The notes under the pieces are model-generated. The model was not told where the DNA came from. It saw nothing but the letters and a program-made list of their open reading frames with translations, and searched no databases. A stretch of 21,879 nucleotides of DNA, from assembly GCA_958407085.1 (NCBI GenBank), contig CATYHY010000009.1, forward strand, positions 1 to 21,879, given 5' to 3'. Positions 1 to 7,169 of the stretch are shown piece after piece (position 1 is the stretch's first letter; each line of letters begins with the position of its first letter). Position numbers and translations under genes: made by a program. The DNA comes from an uncultured Collinsella sp. (lineage in GTDB: Bacteria > Actinomycetota > Coriobacteriia > Coriobacteriales > Coriobacteriaceae).

Positions 1-1
1 G

Positions 2-109
2 GAAAACCGCGCATTCGTGCGTCTCCGCACCACCATCTAGGCCATCGATTATTACCGTCAAAATGGTATCACGCAAAAGGGCCTCGCACGCAGGCGAAGC
101 CCAAGGTAA
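2..109 (+). pseudogene. Possible 3' end of an upstream gene, with an in-frame amber codon
   Basis: One plus-strand frame reads ENRAFVRLRTTI, then TAG at 38-40, then continues in a protein-like way (AIDYYRQNGITQKGLARR) to TAA at 107-109. The first 12 residues could be the C-terminus of a gene that enters from the left and converges on the kinase gene. The part after TAG resembles the start of a helix-turn-helix segment, but it overlaps the terminator hairpin at 75-102, so the resemblance may be chance. No family is recognised. Confidence 0.22.
75..102 (-). terminator. Rho-independent terminator after the AarF/UbiB kinase gene
   Basis: Read on the minus strand, GGGC and TCGC arms pair with GCGA and GCCC around a six-base loop, with one mismatch, and TTTT follows directly. 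It lies about 50 bases past the kinase stop codon, the right place to end the phasin-kinase transcript. Confidence 0.6.
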
Positions 110-153
110 AAGCTATTGTTTGCGATAGGAAAATGCGGTGAAGGTCGCAGCCT

Positions 154-1917
154 CTAGTGCTTGCCGCCGTGGCTGTTGAGCCAGATATTGCGGCCCAGCA
201 TAAGCGCCAGCACCAGCGCGCTCACGTAGCCCATAAAGCCAATGACTGGGATACCAAACACAACCGGCTCGATGCGTGCGTAGTACACCACCGACGAACC
301 GATAAACAGACCGGCGATCACAATTGCCATCGACATGCGGTCGATAATTCCGCCCAGCTGTCGCAGCGCCTTATCGCTGCTCATGATCTGCGTGTTCACC
401 TTAAGCTGCCCGCGTGTGAGCATACGCGAAGCCAGCCCCAGGTACTCAGCCGCCTCGAGTGAGCCCTTCGCTGCGCGATAGCTGCTCGCGGCAAAGTCGC
501 GGCTCATCTCGCGCATGCGGGCATAGATGCTCTTCTCGTTTTTGATATGAGCCTGAATGATCTGGATCATGTTGACGTTGGGCATGTACTCGGTCAGCAG
601 ACCCTCGAGCGTCACCATGCCGCGCGCGAACATTGTCACCACGCTCGGCAGCTCAACGTCGTTTTTGCGCGCCAAGTTTAGCAGCGAGGTCAAAAACTCG
701 CCGATATCCAGATCCTTCAGGTCAAGGCCCGCAAAGTCAGCCACGATAAAGTCAAGATCGGACAAAAAGGCCGAATGATCGAGCTCAGCCGAGTCGCCAC
801 GCGTCACGGCGAAGCGCATGAGCGAATCCTTGAGCTTTGGCACGTCGCCCTCGGCCACGGCAAAGATCATATCCTTGACGATACCGCGGTCGTGGCTCGA
901 CATGCGCCCGACCATACCCAAGTCGATAAAGTAAACGATGCCGTCCTTGAGAATGATGTTTCCCGCATGCGGGTCGGCATGGAAAAAGCCGTCGTCGAGC
1001 ACCTGCGTCGAGTAGTCCTCGACGATTGCGGCACCGATCTTTTCCAAGTCATAGCCCTCGGCCACCAAGCGTTCAGGATCGGCGATGGAGATGCCGTCGA
1101 CGTAGTCCATGACCACCACGTGCTCGGTGCACAGGTCCAGATAGGATTTAGGGCACGTCACGCCATGAACGCTCTTATGGAACTCGTAGAAGTCGTTGAG
1201 GTTTTTGGCCTCGGCCAAAAAGTTGGTCTCCTCGCGAAACGAGGTCCACAACTCCTCGACTACGCCGTGCAGGTCAACGAATTGATCGGTGTTGACGAAC
1301 TTGGAAACGATACGCACCACCGAGCGGATGATATCGATGTCCTGTGCCATAACCTGCTGTGCACCGGGGCGCTGCACCTTGACGGCCACGTCCTCGCCCG
1401 TCACCAGACGAGCGCGGTGCACCTGCGCGAGCGATGCGCTACCAAGCGGGTTGGGGTCGATCGCATCGAACATCTCCCCCAGGCGCAGGCCGTATTCTTC
1501 TTCCAGACAACTGAGTACGACCTCGTACGGCACCGGCTCCACGTCGGAGCGCAGACGACGCAGCTCGTCGCAAAAGCGTTGCGGCAGAATCTCGGACCGG
1601 TTGGCCAGAATCTGTCCCATCTTGACGAACATGGGGCCGAGTTCCTCGAGCAGGCGGCGCAAACGAACCGGCGTGAGGTTATCCCACACGCGGTACTTTT
1701 TGACCAGGCGAACGATCTGCCCAATGCGTTCGCGACGACCCGCCGGCGTGAGCTGGTATTCCTCGTCCGGCGCCATCGCGTCGGGCTCCTCGGGCACCAT
1801 ATCGACAGCGCGCGGCTTCTTGCGAGCGCCCGAGACGGCGGCGTCGACCTCATCGACAACCGCCGCCTCGTCACCCAAGGGATCTAGATTGTTGTAATCG
1901 GTGGTGGAATCTGCCAT
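154..1917 (-). CDS. AarF/UbiB (ABC1) family atypical protein kinase-like ATPase
   Basis: A 587-residue member of the ABC1/UbiB/ADCK family, small-molecule or lipid kinase-like ATPases tied to isoprenoid-quinone metabolism or lipid homeostasis at the membrane. Visible landmarks are the family KxGQ motif (VKMGQ, about 98-102), the alanine-rich nucleotide loop GSASLAQVHRA (159-169), the ATP lysine in VAVKVQRPG (K180), the catalytic HADPHAGN (313-320) and the metal-binding FIDLG (330-334). The C-terminus has two hydrophobic helices (about 535-580), the usual membrane anchor. The first 55 residues are acidic and look disordered. It starts 8 bases after the phasin-like gene stops, so the two are almost surely co-transcribed. 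The true substrate is unknown; a menaquinone-linked role is only a family-based guess. Confidence 0.9.
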   Translation of the reverse strand: MADSTTDYNNLDPLGDEAAVVDEVDAAVSGARKKPRAVDMVPEEPDAMAPDEEYQLTPAGRRERIGQIVRLVKKYRVWDNLTPVRLRRLLEELGPMFVKMGQILANRSEILPQRFCDELRRLRSDVEPVPYEVVLSCLEEEYGLRLGEMFDAIDPNPLGSASLAQVHRARLVTGEDVAVKVQRPGAQQVMAQDIDIIRSVVRIVSKFVNTDQFVDLHGVVEELWTSFREETNFLAEAKNLNDFYEFHKSVHGVTCPKSYLDLCTEHVVVMDYVDGISIADPERLVAEGYDLEKIGAAIVEDYSTQVLDDGFFHADPHAGNIILKDGIVYFIDLGMVGRMSSHDRGIVKDMIFAVAEGDVPKLKDSLMRFAVTRGDSAELDHSAFLSDLDFIVADFAGLDLKDLDIGEFLTSLLNLARKNDVELPSVVTMFARGMVTLEGLLTEYMPNVNMIQIIQAHIKNEKSIYARMREMSRDFAASSYRAAKGSLEAAEYLGLASRMLTRGQLKVNTQIMSSDKALRQLGGIIDRMSMAIVIAGLFIGSSVVYYARIEPVVFGIPVIGFMGYVSALVLALMLGRNIWLNSHGGKH

Positions 1918-1925
1918 CTGCGCTG

Positions 1926-2342
1926 CTACTCGGCCTCTTCGGTATCCTTCGCATCGTCGGGCTCAACGGACTCGACGGGCACCGAGGTCACGTTGTCCTC
2001 GACCGAATCGACGATGTCGCGCACATGGGCCAGGAAGGCAGTGCGCTCGGGAGCGGTCATGACGCGGACCCGGGCAAGGATGAGCTCGTCAAGCACGCGC
2101 TGGGCCGCGGTCTCGCCCTGCATGCCCAAGCGCTCGGTCAGATCGGAGATGGTACCGCCGGCCTGCTCGAACATGTCGGACACACTGCGGGCGATATCGG
2201 GGGTGGCGGTGTCCTTGCGGACCTGCTCGCCCTTGGTGTTAAGGTCGTCGAGGACCTTCTTGCCGCCTTCGACAGCAACGGCGGCAGCGCCAAAGCCCAC
2301 GTTAATGGCGCCGTTAACAAGCTGATCGAGTTTCATAACCAT
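1926..2342 (-). CDS. Phasin-like small helical protein
   Basis: About 138 residues, predicted almost wholly helical with an acidic tail (EPDDAKDTEEAE). The N-terminal part (KLDQLVNGAINVGFGAAAV) followed by a long amphipathic helix resembles the phasin-like proteins of Gram-positive bacteria, which are often found beside AarF/UbiB kinases. I chose the ATG at 2342 because GGAG lies six bases upstream; an in-frame TTG at 2354 overlaps that ribosome site and is unlikely. Phasins classically coat polyhydroxyalkanoate granules, but no PHA synthase is seen here, so a membrane or lipid-surface partner role with the next gene is more likely. Function is inferred from context and fold only. Confidence 0.65.
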   Translation of the reverse strand: MVMKLDQLVNGAINVGFGAAAVAVEGGKKVLDDLNTKGEQVRKDTATPDIARSVSDMFEQAGGTISDLTERLGMQGETAAQRVLDELILARVRVMTAPERTAFLAHVRDIVDSVEDNVTSVPVESVEPDDAKDTEEAE

Positions 2343-2377
2343 GGTTGTCTCCAATCACAAACAACTGCATTGGCGTT

Positions 2378-2407
2378 CTTGTACCCAAGATTGAGCGAAA
2401 GCGACAA
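2378..2407 (-). promoter_or_regulatory. Candidate promoter for the phasin-kinase pair
   Basis: Minus-strand TTGTCG (2402-2407) and TACAAG (2378-2383) are separated by 18 bases and lie about 35 bases before the chosen phasin start. Both hexamers are only partial matches to consensus, so this is tentative. Confidence 0.3.
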
Positions 2408-2441
2408 AGCGTTTTAGCGCTATTCGATCGACGGGAAATCC

Positions 2442-3965
2442 CTACCTCACGTTGTCATTCATCGCGAAAGAGTTCTTCATGGCGCAGCTCGTGGTGTAAA
2501 GCACCTTGCCCAGCAGGGCATCGGTCTCCACGCGAACACGCTCGGCAAAGGCCTCGTTGGCGCGTGCAAGCTCTGCAGGCACCTCGACCTCGGGCAGAGC
2601 GGCTACGGCAGCGTCGACGTCATGGATCTGCTTGTGGCCCATGCCACCGATCTTCTCCTGATAATCCTCGACCGCGCGGCCGCACTCATGGAAGCGGACG
2701 TCAGCCAGCGCGCCGATCAGGCGGTTGGCCCAGTAGAAGTTTTCGGACGTCACGCGAGCCTGCGTGTCGGCATAGTACTCGGGCATAGTCTCGACGTTGG
2801 CGTACAGCGGAACCAGCGCGTTAAACGAGTTGGAGCCAAAGGCCATCCACTGCACGGCGCGGTAGGCCGGCTGCGCATAGGGGCGCAGCTGCAACACGGC
2901 AAGCTGGCTGTTGCGGTTGATGCCGATGGGGCGATAGGCACCACGCGTAGCGGGCGTGCCCTTGCTGCCGTAGCAGTCGTACTCCGTGCCCTGGTAGTGG
3001 CTCGAGAGCACGTACTTGATGTCCTCGATGGTCACCTTGCGCTCGGGCACGCGGCTCCAGGGGATATCGTCGCTCTCGGGCGTGTAGTCGGCGTCGGGGC
3101 CATCCCACACGTCGCTGGGGTTGAGGCAGCGCTGCATGTACCAGGCGCGCGGCGTGTTGTAGACATGGTCGCTGTCGCTGTGCGAGCCAAAGGCCTCGCG
3201 CGGGTTAAAGACGGCAGCCGGGCCGTCGCTCTCGACGCCCAGCGTCAGGTCCAGATGCCACTCGGCCATCCAGGCGCGCAGGTCGGCCGAGCACATGTGG
3301 TCGGTCTGGGCGCCCTCGGCGTCATCCAGGTCAAAGCTGTCGATACCCAGCTGGTTGGGCATGGTCACATAGGCGTCGTCAGGCACGCGCTTGGCAATCC
3401 AGTGGTGGCCGCCGATGGTCTCGAGCCACCAGATCTCGTCCACGTCGCTAAAGGCGATACCGTTGTTCTCGTAGGTGCCGTAGCGCTCGAGCAGGTCGCC
3501 CAAGATACGCACGCCGTCGCGGGCGGACTTGGCATACGGCAGCACCAGGGTCACCATGTCCTCCTCGCCCAGGCCACCGGGCTGCGCCGGCACATAGCCG
3601 TCCTCACCCTCGTTGCCCTTGGCGGGCGCGTAGTCCACGAGCGGATCGGCGCCGCGGACGCGCTCGTTGGTGGTAAGCGTCTCGGTTGCGGACATGCCAA
3701 CATTGAGCTCGTTGAAACCGGCCTCGGCCCAGATACCGTGGCCCGGGACAACATCGGGGACGCTCGTATAGCGCATGGGGTTATCGGGCAGCTCAACGGT
3801 CAGGTGGCTCAGGACGCTCGTGTAGACACGCGGCTGCTCGTCGGGATGCACTACGCGCATGCGCTTGGGCTCAAATACCCCGTTGGACGAGTCCTCGTTA
3901 CGCGCGACCAGGGTCGACCCGTCGTAGCTTGCGTTTTTACCGACCAGAATCGTTGTGCACGGCAT
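2442..3965 (-). CDS. pepD: C69 family dipeptidase (N-terminal nucleophile hydrolase)
   Basis: A 507-residue peptidase of family C69 (PepD type), cytosolic dipeptidases of broad specificity that mature to expose an N-terminal cysteine. The protein begins MPCTTILVGKNASYDGST, with the probable nucleophile at Cys3 and the conserved ARNEDS block at about 21-26. Length matches the family (about 470-510). Two ATGs lie close together: AAGGAGG directly abuts the one at 3971 (no spacing) but sits six bases before the one at 3965, so I chose 3965, which also puts the cysteine nearest the N-terminus. No signal peptide is seen. It stands alone between the phasin-kinase pair and a long gap. A role in amino-acid scavenging from peptides fits a gut fermenter. 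Confidence 0.9.
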   Translation of the reverse strand: MPCTTILVGKNASYDGSTLVARNEDSSNGVFEPKRMRVVHPDEQPRVYTSVLSHLTVELPDNPMRYTSVPDVVPGHGIWAEAGFNELNVGMSATETLTTNERVRGADPLVDYAPAKGNEGEDGYVPAQPGGLGEEDMVTLVLPYAKSARDGVRILGDLLERYGTYENNGIAFSDVDEIWWLETIGGHHWIAKRVPDDAYVTMPNQLGIDSFDLDDAEGAQTDHMCSADLRAWMAEWHLDLTLGVESDGPAAVFNPREAFGSHSDSDHVYNTPRAWYMQRCLNPSDVWDGPDADYTPESDDIPWSRVPERKVTIEDIKYVLSSHYQGTEYDCYGSKGTPATRGAYRPIGINRNSQLAVLQLRPYAQPAYRAVQWMAFGSNSFNALVPLYANVETMPEYYADTQARVTSENFYWANRLIGALADVRFHECGRAVEDYQEKIGGMGHKQIHDVDAAVAALPEVEVPAELARANEAFAERVRVETDALLGKVLYTTSCAMKNSFAMNDNVR

Positions 3966-4031
3966 GCGCATCCTCCTTGAGCGAAGAAATCAAACGGCAA
4001 CAGTGTATCGCTTCGGCGCAGAAAGGGCGAA

Positions 4032-4057
4032 ACCACGGCCTCGGCAGCCCCCGTGGT
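4032..4057. repeat. Short inverted repeat upstream of the dipeptidase gene
   Basis: ACCACGG (4032-4038) and CCGTGGT (4051-4057) form a perfect 7-bp stem that overlaps the outer end of the 35-bp repeat copy at 4049-4083. It may be part of that element, or a leader structure of the dipeptidase transcript. Confidence 0.4.
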
Positions 4058-4286
4058 CAAAAAATGCCAAATATGAGTACTGTCACAAATTTAGTGGCAG
4101 CAAATTGCACTGTTCCGGGCGCCGGGAATCCTCACCTGTCCAAAAACTGAGTCTAGTAATTCCCCATACGTCCAATAAAATTGGCTCTTTAACGATATTA
4201 CTTATCGCTAAAGAACCAAAATGATCTCAAACATATGCGACTAACTTGGCAACAGTACTCATATTTGGCATTATTTGACCACGGGG
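4049..4286. repeat. Intergenic element bounded by 35-bp inverted repeats (MITE-like)
   Basis: The 35 bases at 4049-4083 reappear as reverse complement at 4252-4286 with a single mismatch (34/35). Both contain the core GCCAAATATGAGTACTGT. Weaker similarity continues about 16 bases inward on both sides. The 168-base interior is AT-rich compared with the flanking genes, has no credible coding frame, and carries a stem-loop at 4183-4217. The arrangement fits a miniature inverted-repeat transposable element, or two oppositely facing copies of a regulatory sequence in the gap between folD's end and the dipeptidase's start. No target-site duplication was evident. This element accounts for most of the 355-base gene-free stretch 3966-4320. 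Confidence 0.6.
4183..4217 (-). other. Stem-loop inside the inverted-repeat element
   Basis: On the minus strand the 14-base arms 4204-4217 and 4183-4196 pair completely if two G-U pairs are allowed, with a 7-base loop. On the plus strand the same two positions are mismatches, so an RNA hairpin is better formed from minus-strand transcripts. AATTTTATT follows the stem, which could make it a weak terminator for the fchA-folD transcript. Confidence 0.45.
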
Positions 4287-4320
4287 TATCTAACCAACCC
4301 CCTAAACAGCCTCCAAACGC

Positions 4321-5175
4321 CTATTTTACCGCGCGCTCAGCCGCCTCGATCACGTGCTTGGCGAGAATTGCTGTCGTCACGGCGCCCACGCCACCCGGCA
4401 CGGGGGTGATTGCGCCAACAACCGGCTCCGCGGCATCAAAATCGACGTCGCCGACCAGCTTGCCAGCGGCTTCGTCCCAATTAATGCCAACATCGATAAT
4501 CGCCTGGTCCTCGCGGACCGCATCTGCGCCAATCGTGCGCGCGCGTCCAACGGCGGCAACCACAATGTCGGCAGCACAGCACTCGGCGGCAAGATCGCGC
4601 GTATGCGTATGGCACGTCGTCACGGTTGCGTTGCGCGCCGTAAGCATGGCGGCAACGGGGCGGCCAATTACCAGTGAGCGTCCGACCACAGCAACCTTGG
4701 CCCCATCCAGCTCAACGCCGTAATGATCCAGCAAAGCAAGCACGGCTTCGGCTGTGCAGGGGGCAAAACCCTCGCCGCGCCCCGAAAGCGTGGTGAGCAG
4801 CGAAGCCGGCGTCATGGAGTCAACGTCCTTGGCGGGATCGAGCGCTGCGGCGACGGCGTTCTCGTCAAGGCCGGCGGGCAGCGGGCGGAACATCAGACAG
4901 CCATGAACAGCCGAATCGGTATTGATGTCCTCAATGGCCGTCAACAGCTCTTCTTGCGAAACACCGGCAGAAAGCAAAACGCGACGAGCCTCAATCCCCA
5001 CTTTTTCGCAACGCTTGAGCGCACCGCGCTCGTAGGATAGGTCGTCCTCGCGTTCACCTACACGCACGATAGCCAACGTCGGAACAACGCCCCGCTCGCG
5101 CAGGGCCGCGCAGCGAGCAGCAAGTTCCTCGGTCAAAGCGCGAGCAACGGGAGCACCCTTCAGCAGTTCAGCCAT
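4321..5175 (-). CDS. folD: FolD, methylenetetrahydrofolate dehydrogenase (cyclohydrolase site apparently altered)
   Basis: A 284-residue FolD homologue. The family interconverts 5,10-methylene-THF, 5,10-methenyl-THF and 10-formyl-THF in the cytosol. The dinucleotide-binding GRSLVIGRP (165-173), the FAPCT block (137-141), KDVD (116-119) and the C-terminal ITPVPGGVGAVT (256-267) are all present. Tyr48 aligns with the conserved active-site tyrosine, but the catalytic lysine four residues later (E. coli K54, human K56) is Ala52, and the conserved glutamine of the VQLPLP motif is Phe96 in LMFRPLP. In human MTHFD1 the lysine and glutamine are important for cyclohydrolase activity, so this enzyme may be mainly a dehydrogenase. 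The ATG at 5175 follows AGGGG and lies two bases after the fchA stop, so the genes are one operon. Confidence 0.92.
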   Translation of the reverse strand: MAELLKGAPVARALTEELAARCAALRERGVVPTLAIVRVGEREDDLSYERGALKRCEKVGIEARRVLLSAGVSQEELLTAIEDINTDSAVHGCLMFRPLPAGLDENAVAAALDPAKDVDSMTPASLLTTLSGRGEGFAPCTAEAVLALLDHYGVELDGAKVAVVGRSLVIGRPVAAMLTARNATVTTCHTHTRDLAAECCAADIVVAAVGRARTIGADAVREDQAIIDVGINWDEAAGKLVGDVDFDAAEPVVGAITPVPGGVGAVTTAILAKHVIEAAERAVK

Positions 5176-5177
5176 GG

Positions 5178-5810
5178 CTATCCCCTCTTCCTTGCAGCGT
5201 CGGCGGCGCGGCGCGCCAGCGCATCGGCGCGCGGCAGCCACGTATCCAGCATCTCATCGCACGCCGCCTCGAGCTCCTCGGCACGCACCCGGTCTTTCAT
5301 AGATGTGGTGTTGGCAAAGAGCGTCAGGCTCGCGCCCTGCATGGCGGCGCGGCAGAATACGGCACCGCATGCCACGTCGGACAGCAGCTGTCGGGAGCCC
5401 TTGTCCGCCATGTCCTCGAGCAGCGCCAGTGCGCGCCCGCAGGCATCCATAATGCGATACGGCGGCATGGCGGCCACGTGCAGCGCATCCTGAATCGCCG
5501 CAGGCCGAGCTGGGTCCTCGCGCGGAATACCGTACGCAGCGGACACCTGGCCGTACGCACGAACGTCCTCGGCGACCAGGTCCACAAGTTCCTGCGCCAA
5601 CTCGTCTGCCTGGGCAAACGCGCGCGTCAGGTCATCCGCACGATCAGCAAGCGCGGGATTAGTCGCACCGTAGCGGGCAACCATTCCGCACAGCGAGGCG
5701 CCCAGCGCGCCCACAAAGGCGCTCGCGCTGCCACCGCCGGGAACCGGCTCGCGCGCGGCAAGCGCCTCGGCAAACCCGCGGCAGGTCTTGTCCATCATCT
5801 CTTGGCTCAT
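5178..5810 (-). CDS. fchA: FchA-type methenyl-THF cyclohydrolase / formimino-THF cyclodeaminase family protein
   Basis: About 210 residues, the usual length for stand-alone members of the cyclodeaminase/cyclohydrolase family. The glycine-rich PVPGGGSASAF (about 23-33), the AEDVRAY segment and the later SDVACGA...TSMKD block match the family folate site. Members either hydrolyse methenyl-THF to 10-formyl-THF or deaminate formimino-THF. Location directly before folD, two bases apart, and the lost cyclohydrolase residues in that FolD favour the cyclohydrolase role here. Two in-frame ATGs (5816 and 5810) follow AAGGTG; I chose 5810 because it has nine bases of spacing rather than three. No histidine-degradation genes are nearby, which argues mildly against a pure cyclodeaminase role. 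Confidence 0.85.
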   Translation of the reverse strand: MSQEMMDKTCRGFAEALAAREPVPGGGSASAFVGALGASLCGMVARYGATNPALADRADDLTRAFAQADELAQELVDLVAEDVRAYGQVSAAYGIPREDPARPAAIQDALHVAAMPPYRIMDACGRALALLEDMADKGSRQLLSDVACGAVFCRAAMQGASLTLFANTTSMKDRVRAEELEAACDEMLDTWLPRADALARRAADAARKRG

Positions 5811-5837
5811 ACGCATGCACCTTCAAGTCATATACAT

Positions 5838-5861
5838 CGGTCGGGTGGAAACCGCCGACCG
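5838..5861. other. Leader stem-loop before fchA
   Basis: CGGTCGG (5838-5844) and CCGACCG (5855-5861) form a perfect 7-bp stem with a 10-base loop, 22 bases or more before the fchA start and inside its predicted leader. It may affect translation or be an operator; the sequence does not decide. Confidence 0.35.
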
Positions 5862-5887
5862 ACCGCATCGGTCACATAATGGTGCTA

Positions 5888-5916
5888 AGTCTAGCCCATA
5901 AGTACATAAGCGTCAG
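5888..5916 (-). promoter_or_regulatory. Candidate promoter of the fchA-folD operon
   Basis: On the minus strand CTGACG (5911-5916) and TAGACT (5888-5893) are 17 bases apart, each matching four of six sigma-70-type consensus positions. The start would lie about 70 bases before fchA, leaving room for the leader stem-loop. Confidence 0.45.
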
Positions 5917-5971
5917 CGCACCTGGCCATCGCGGATTTCTATGACGAACGATAGGCGTCGGCACCGCAAAC

Positions 5972-5990
5972 ATGGGAAACATGGCCCGCC
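5972..5990 (+). repeat. 19-bp direct repeat, copy 1
   Basis: ATGGGAAACATGGCCCGCC matches copy 2 at 6180-6198 at 17 of 19 positions, in the same orientation, 208 bases apart. The two lie on either side of the orphan terminator. It could be a regulator-binding site or the trace of a short duplication. Confidence 0.4.
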
Positions 5991-6098
5991 TTTCGGGACT
6001 TTCGGACGTCACAAACTGGGGCATATCTATAAACAAGGAACCTGTTGGGGCAACGCCCGCGTACACGCGCCCCTTTAAAACAACGTGCACCTCACCCC

Positions 6099-6133
6099 GG
6101 GGAGGGCCGACAGCATCGGCCCTCCCCTCTTTT
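6099..6133 (+). terminator. Strong rho-independent terminator with no plus-strand gene before it
   Basis: A perfect 12-bp stem (6099-6110 with 6116-6127), five-base loop, then TCTTTT. The T tract makes it a plus-strand terminator. The nearest gene to its left, fchA, is transcribed away from it, so it must end either an unseen small transcript arising within about 5900-6095 or stray antisense transcription. A loose TATAAA sits near 6029. The remainder of the 460-base gap 5811-6270 holds the fchA promoter, the leader stem and the direct repeat, and no credible coding frame. Confidence 0.75.
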
Positions 6134-6179
6134 GCGCCCGAACATATTGCCACTTAACGGCGCAAATCCGGCCCTCAGA

Positions 6180-6198
6180 ATGGGACACATGGCCCACC
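6180..6198 (+). repeat. 19-bp direct repeat, copy 2
   Basis: ATGGGACACATGGCCCACC is the partner of 5972-5990 and lies about 70 bases upstream of the lipoprotein start. Just after it, CGAGCG and CGCTCG (about 6199-6213) form a small inverted repeat. Placement before the lipoprotein gene allows a regulatory role. Confidence 0.4.
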
Positions 6199-6270
6199 CG
6201 AGCGAGCCGCTCGCGCGTACAGTAAAGGCAGGTAATCCATGGGCGGTTACAGATCGAGGAGGACACGACC

Positions 6271-6864
6271 ATGAAAAAGAAGGCCTTTGCGATTCTCACC
6301 CTCTGCATCAGTCTCTTTGCCGCGGTTGCCCTGGTGGGCTGTGGCGGAAGCGGCGGCGCTACCGGCAGTGGCGGTGGCGGCGGATCAGAAAAGCCAGCCG
6401 TGGATATGAGGACCGACTTCATTTGGTTTAAGGTCGAGGTCCCCGAGGGCGTCGAGATCACCGACGTCGCAGGCGACACCGCCGACAGGGCCCAGTTTAA
6501 GTTCACCGAGAGCGAGCACGCCAGCGATCGCTTCATCCCCGTCTTCGACTCTGACAAGAACGCCGATGAACTGTTCGACTACGAGGCCAAATGGAAGGCC
6601 AACTCTGGATGGACCGAGAGCGATCCCGTTAAGTACAACGGCAAGACCTGGCGCAGTGCCTACTTCACGCACTCGGGCGGCGTAACGACCGAATACTTCA
6701 CCGACGTTGACGGCGGCAGTGTGTATGTGCGTATCGACAACGTCGAGGAGCACAAGGACGCCGTCGAGACCATGATGAAGTCCCTGGAATTTGCCGATGA
6801 CATCGCCGAGGCCAAGACCGAGGCCATGGACGTCAAGCTCGACGATATCGAGATCAAGCGCTAA
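6271..6864 (+). CDS. Small secreted lipoprotein of unknown function
   Basis: A 197-residue lipoprotein. MKKK and a hydrophobic stretch lead to the lipobox LVGC with the lipidated cysteine at residue 24, followed by a Gly/Ser-rich linker (25-39). The mature part (about 45-197) is a mixed alpha/beta domain rich in Asp, Glu and Lys, with segments such as DFIWFKVEVPEGVEITDV and DGGSVYVRIDNVEEHKDAVE that suggest a single compact domain like those of many Firmicute and actinobacterial surface lipoproteins. The domain family is not recognised. GAGGAGG lies eight bases before the ATG, a strong ribosome site. It is a one-gene unit closed by the terminator at 6936-6968. It would be anchored on the outer face of the membrane; any ligand is unknown. 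Confidence 0.85.
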   Translation: MKKKAFAILTLCISLFAAVALVGCGGSGGATGSGGGGGSEKPAVDMRTDFIWFKVEVPEGVEITDVAGDTADRAQFKFTESEHASDRFIPVFDSDKNADELFDYEAKWKANSGWTESDPVKYNGKTWRSAYFTHSGGVTTEYFTDVDGGSVYVRIDNVEEHKDAVETMMKSLEFADDIAEAKTEAMDVKLDDIEIKR

Positions 6865-6935
6865 GCGACTGGCGAGTGCAGCGGGAAACACGGGCGCAGT
6901 GCAAACAAGCGACGGTACCCCAGCGCTTCGTACCC

Positions 6936-6968
6936 AGGGAGGGCCGGTAAACCGACCCTCCCTTTCTT
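6936..6968 (+). terminator. Rho-independent terminator of the lipoprotein gene
   Basis: An AGGGAGGG arm pairs with CCCTCCCT, an inner CGGT pairs with ACCG, and TTTCTT follows. It lies about 70 bases after the lipoprotein stop. The stem resembles that at 6099-6133 (shared GGGAGGGCCG). The remaining bases to 7169 contain no credible gene. Confidence 0.75.
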
Positions 6969-7120
6969 ATGCCGGTAGCCAACGAACGCGAGGATGCCGG
7001 ACGCCGGAACCGCTCCAAATGTAGCAACAGTACGAAAACGACAAGCACCCCAACACGTCCGCCCGCCGATTTATTGCGCCGCGCAGACAATTAAACCAGC
7101 ATCTTTAAACATCTGGGCAG

Positions 7121-7138
7121 TATAGTGACCAAAACTAT
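7121..7138 (+). promoter_or_regulatory. Possible -10 element and small dyad before the PLC-like gene
   Basis: TATAGT at 7121-7126 is a fair -10 hexamer, but no good -35 lies 16-18 bases upstream. ATAGT (7122-7126) and ACTAT (7134-7138) form a 5-bp inverted repeat over the presumed start region, which could be an operator. The ATG is at 7170. Confidence 0.27.
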
Positions 7139-7169
7139 CGCATAACCGCACTCTGCGAATGGAGAAGTT

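Noticed and set aside
2622..3980. A 452-codon open frame on the plus strand
   Set aside because: It is antisense to the whole C69 dipeptidase gene and exists because of the GC-rich codon pattern there. The minus-strand protein has clear family motifs and a strong ribosome site.
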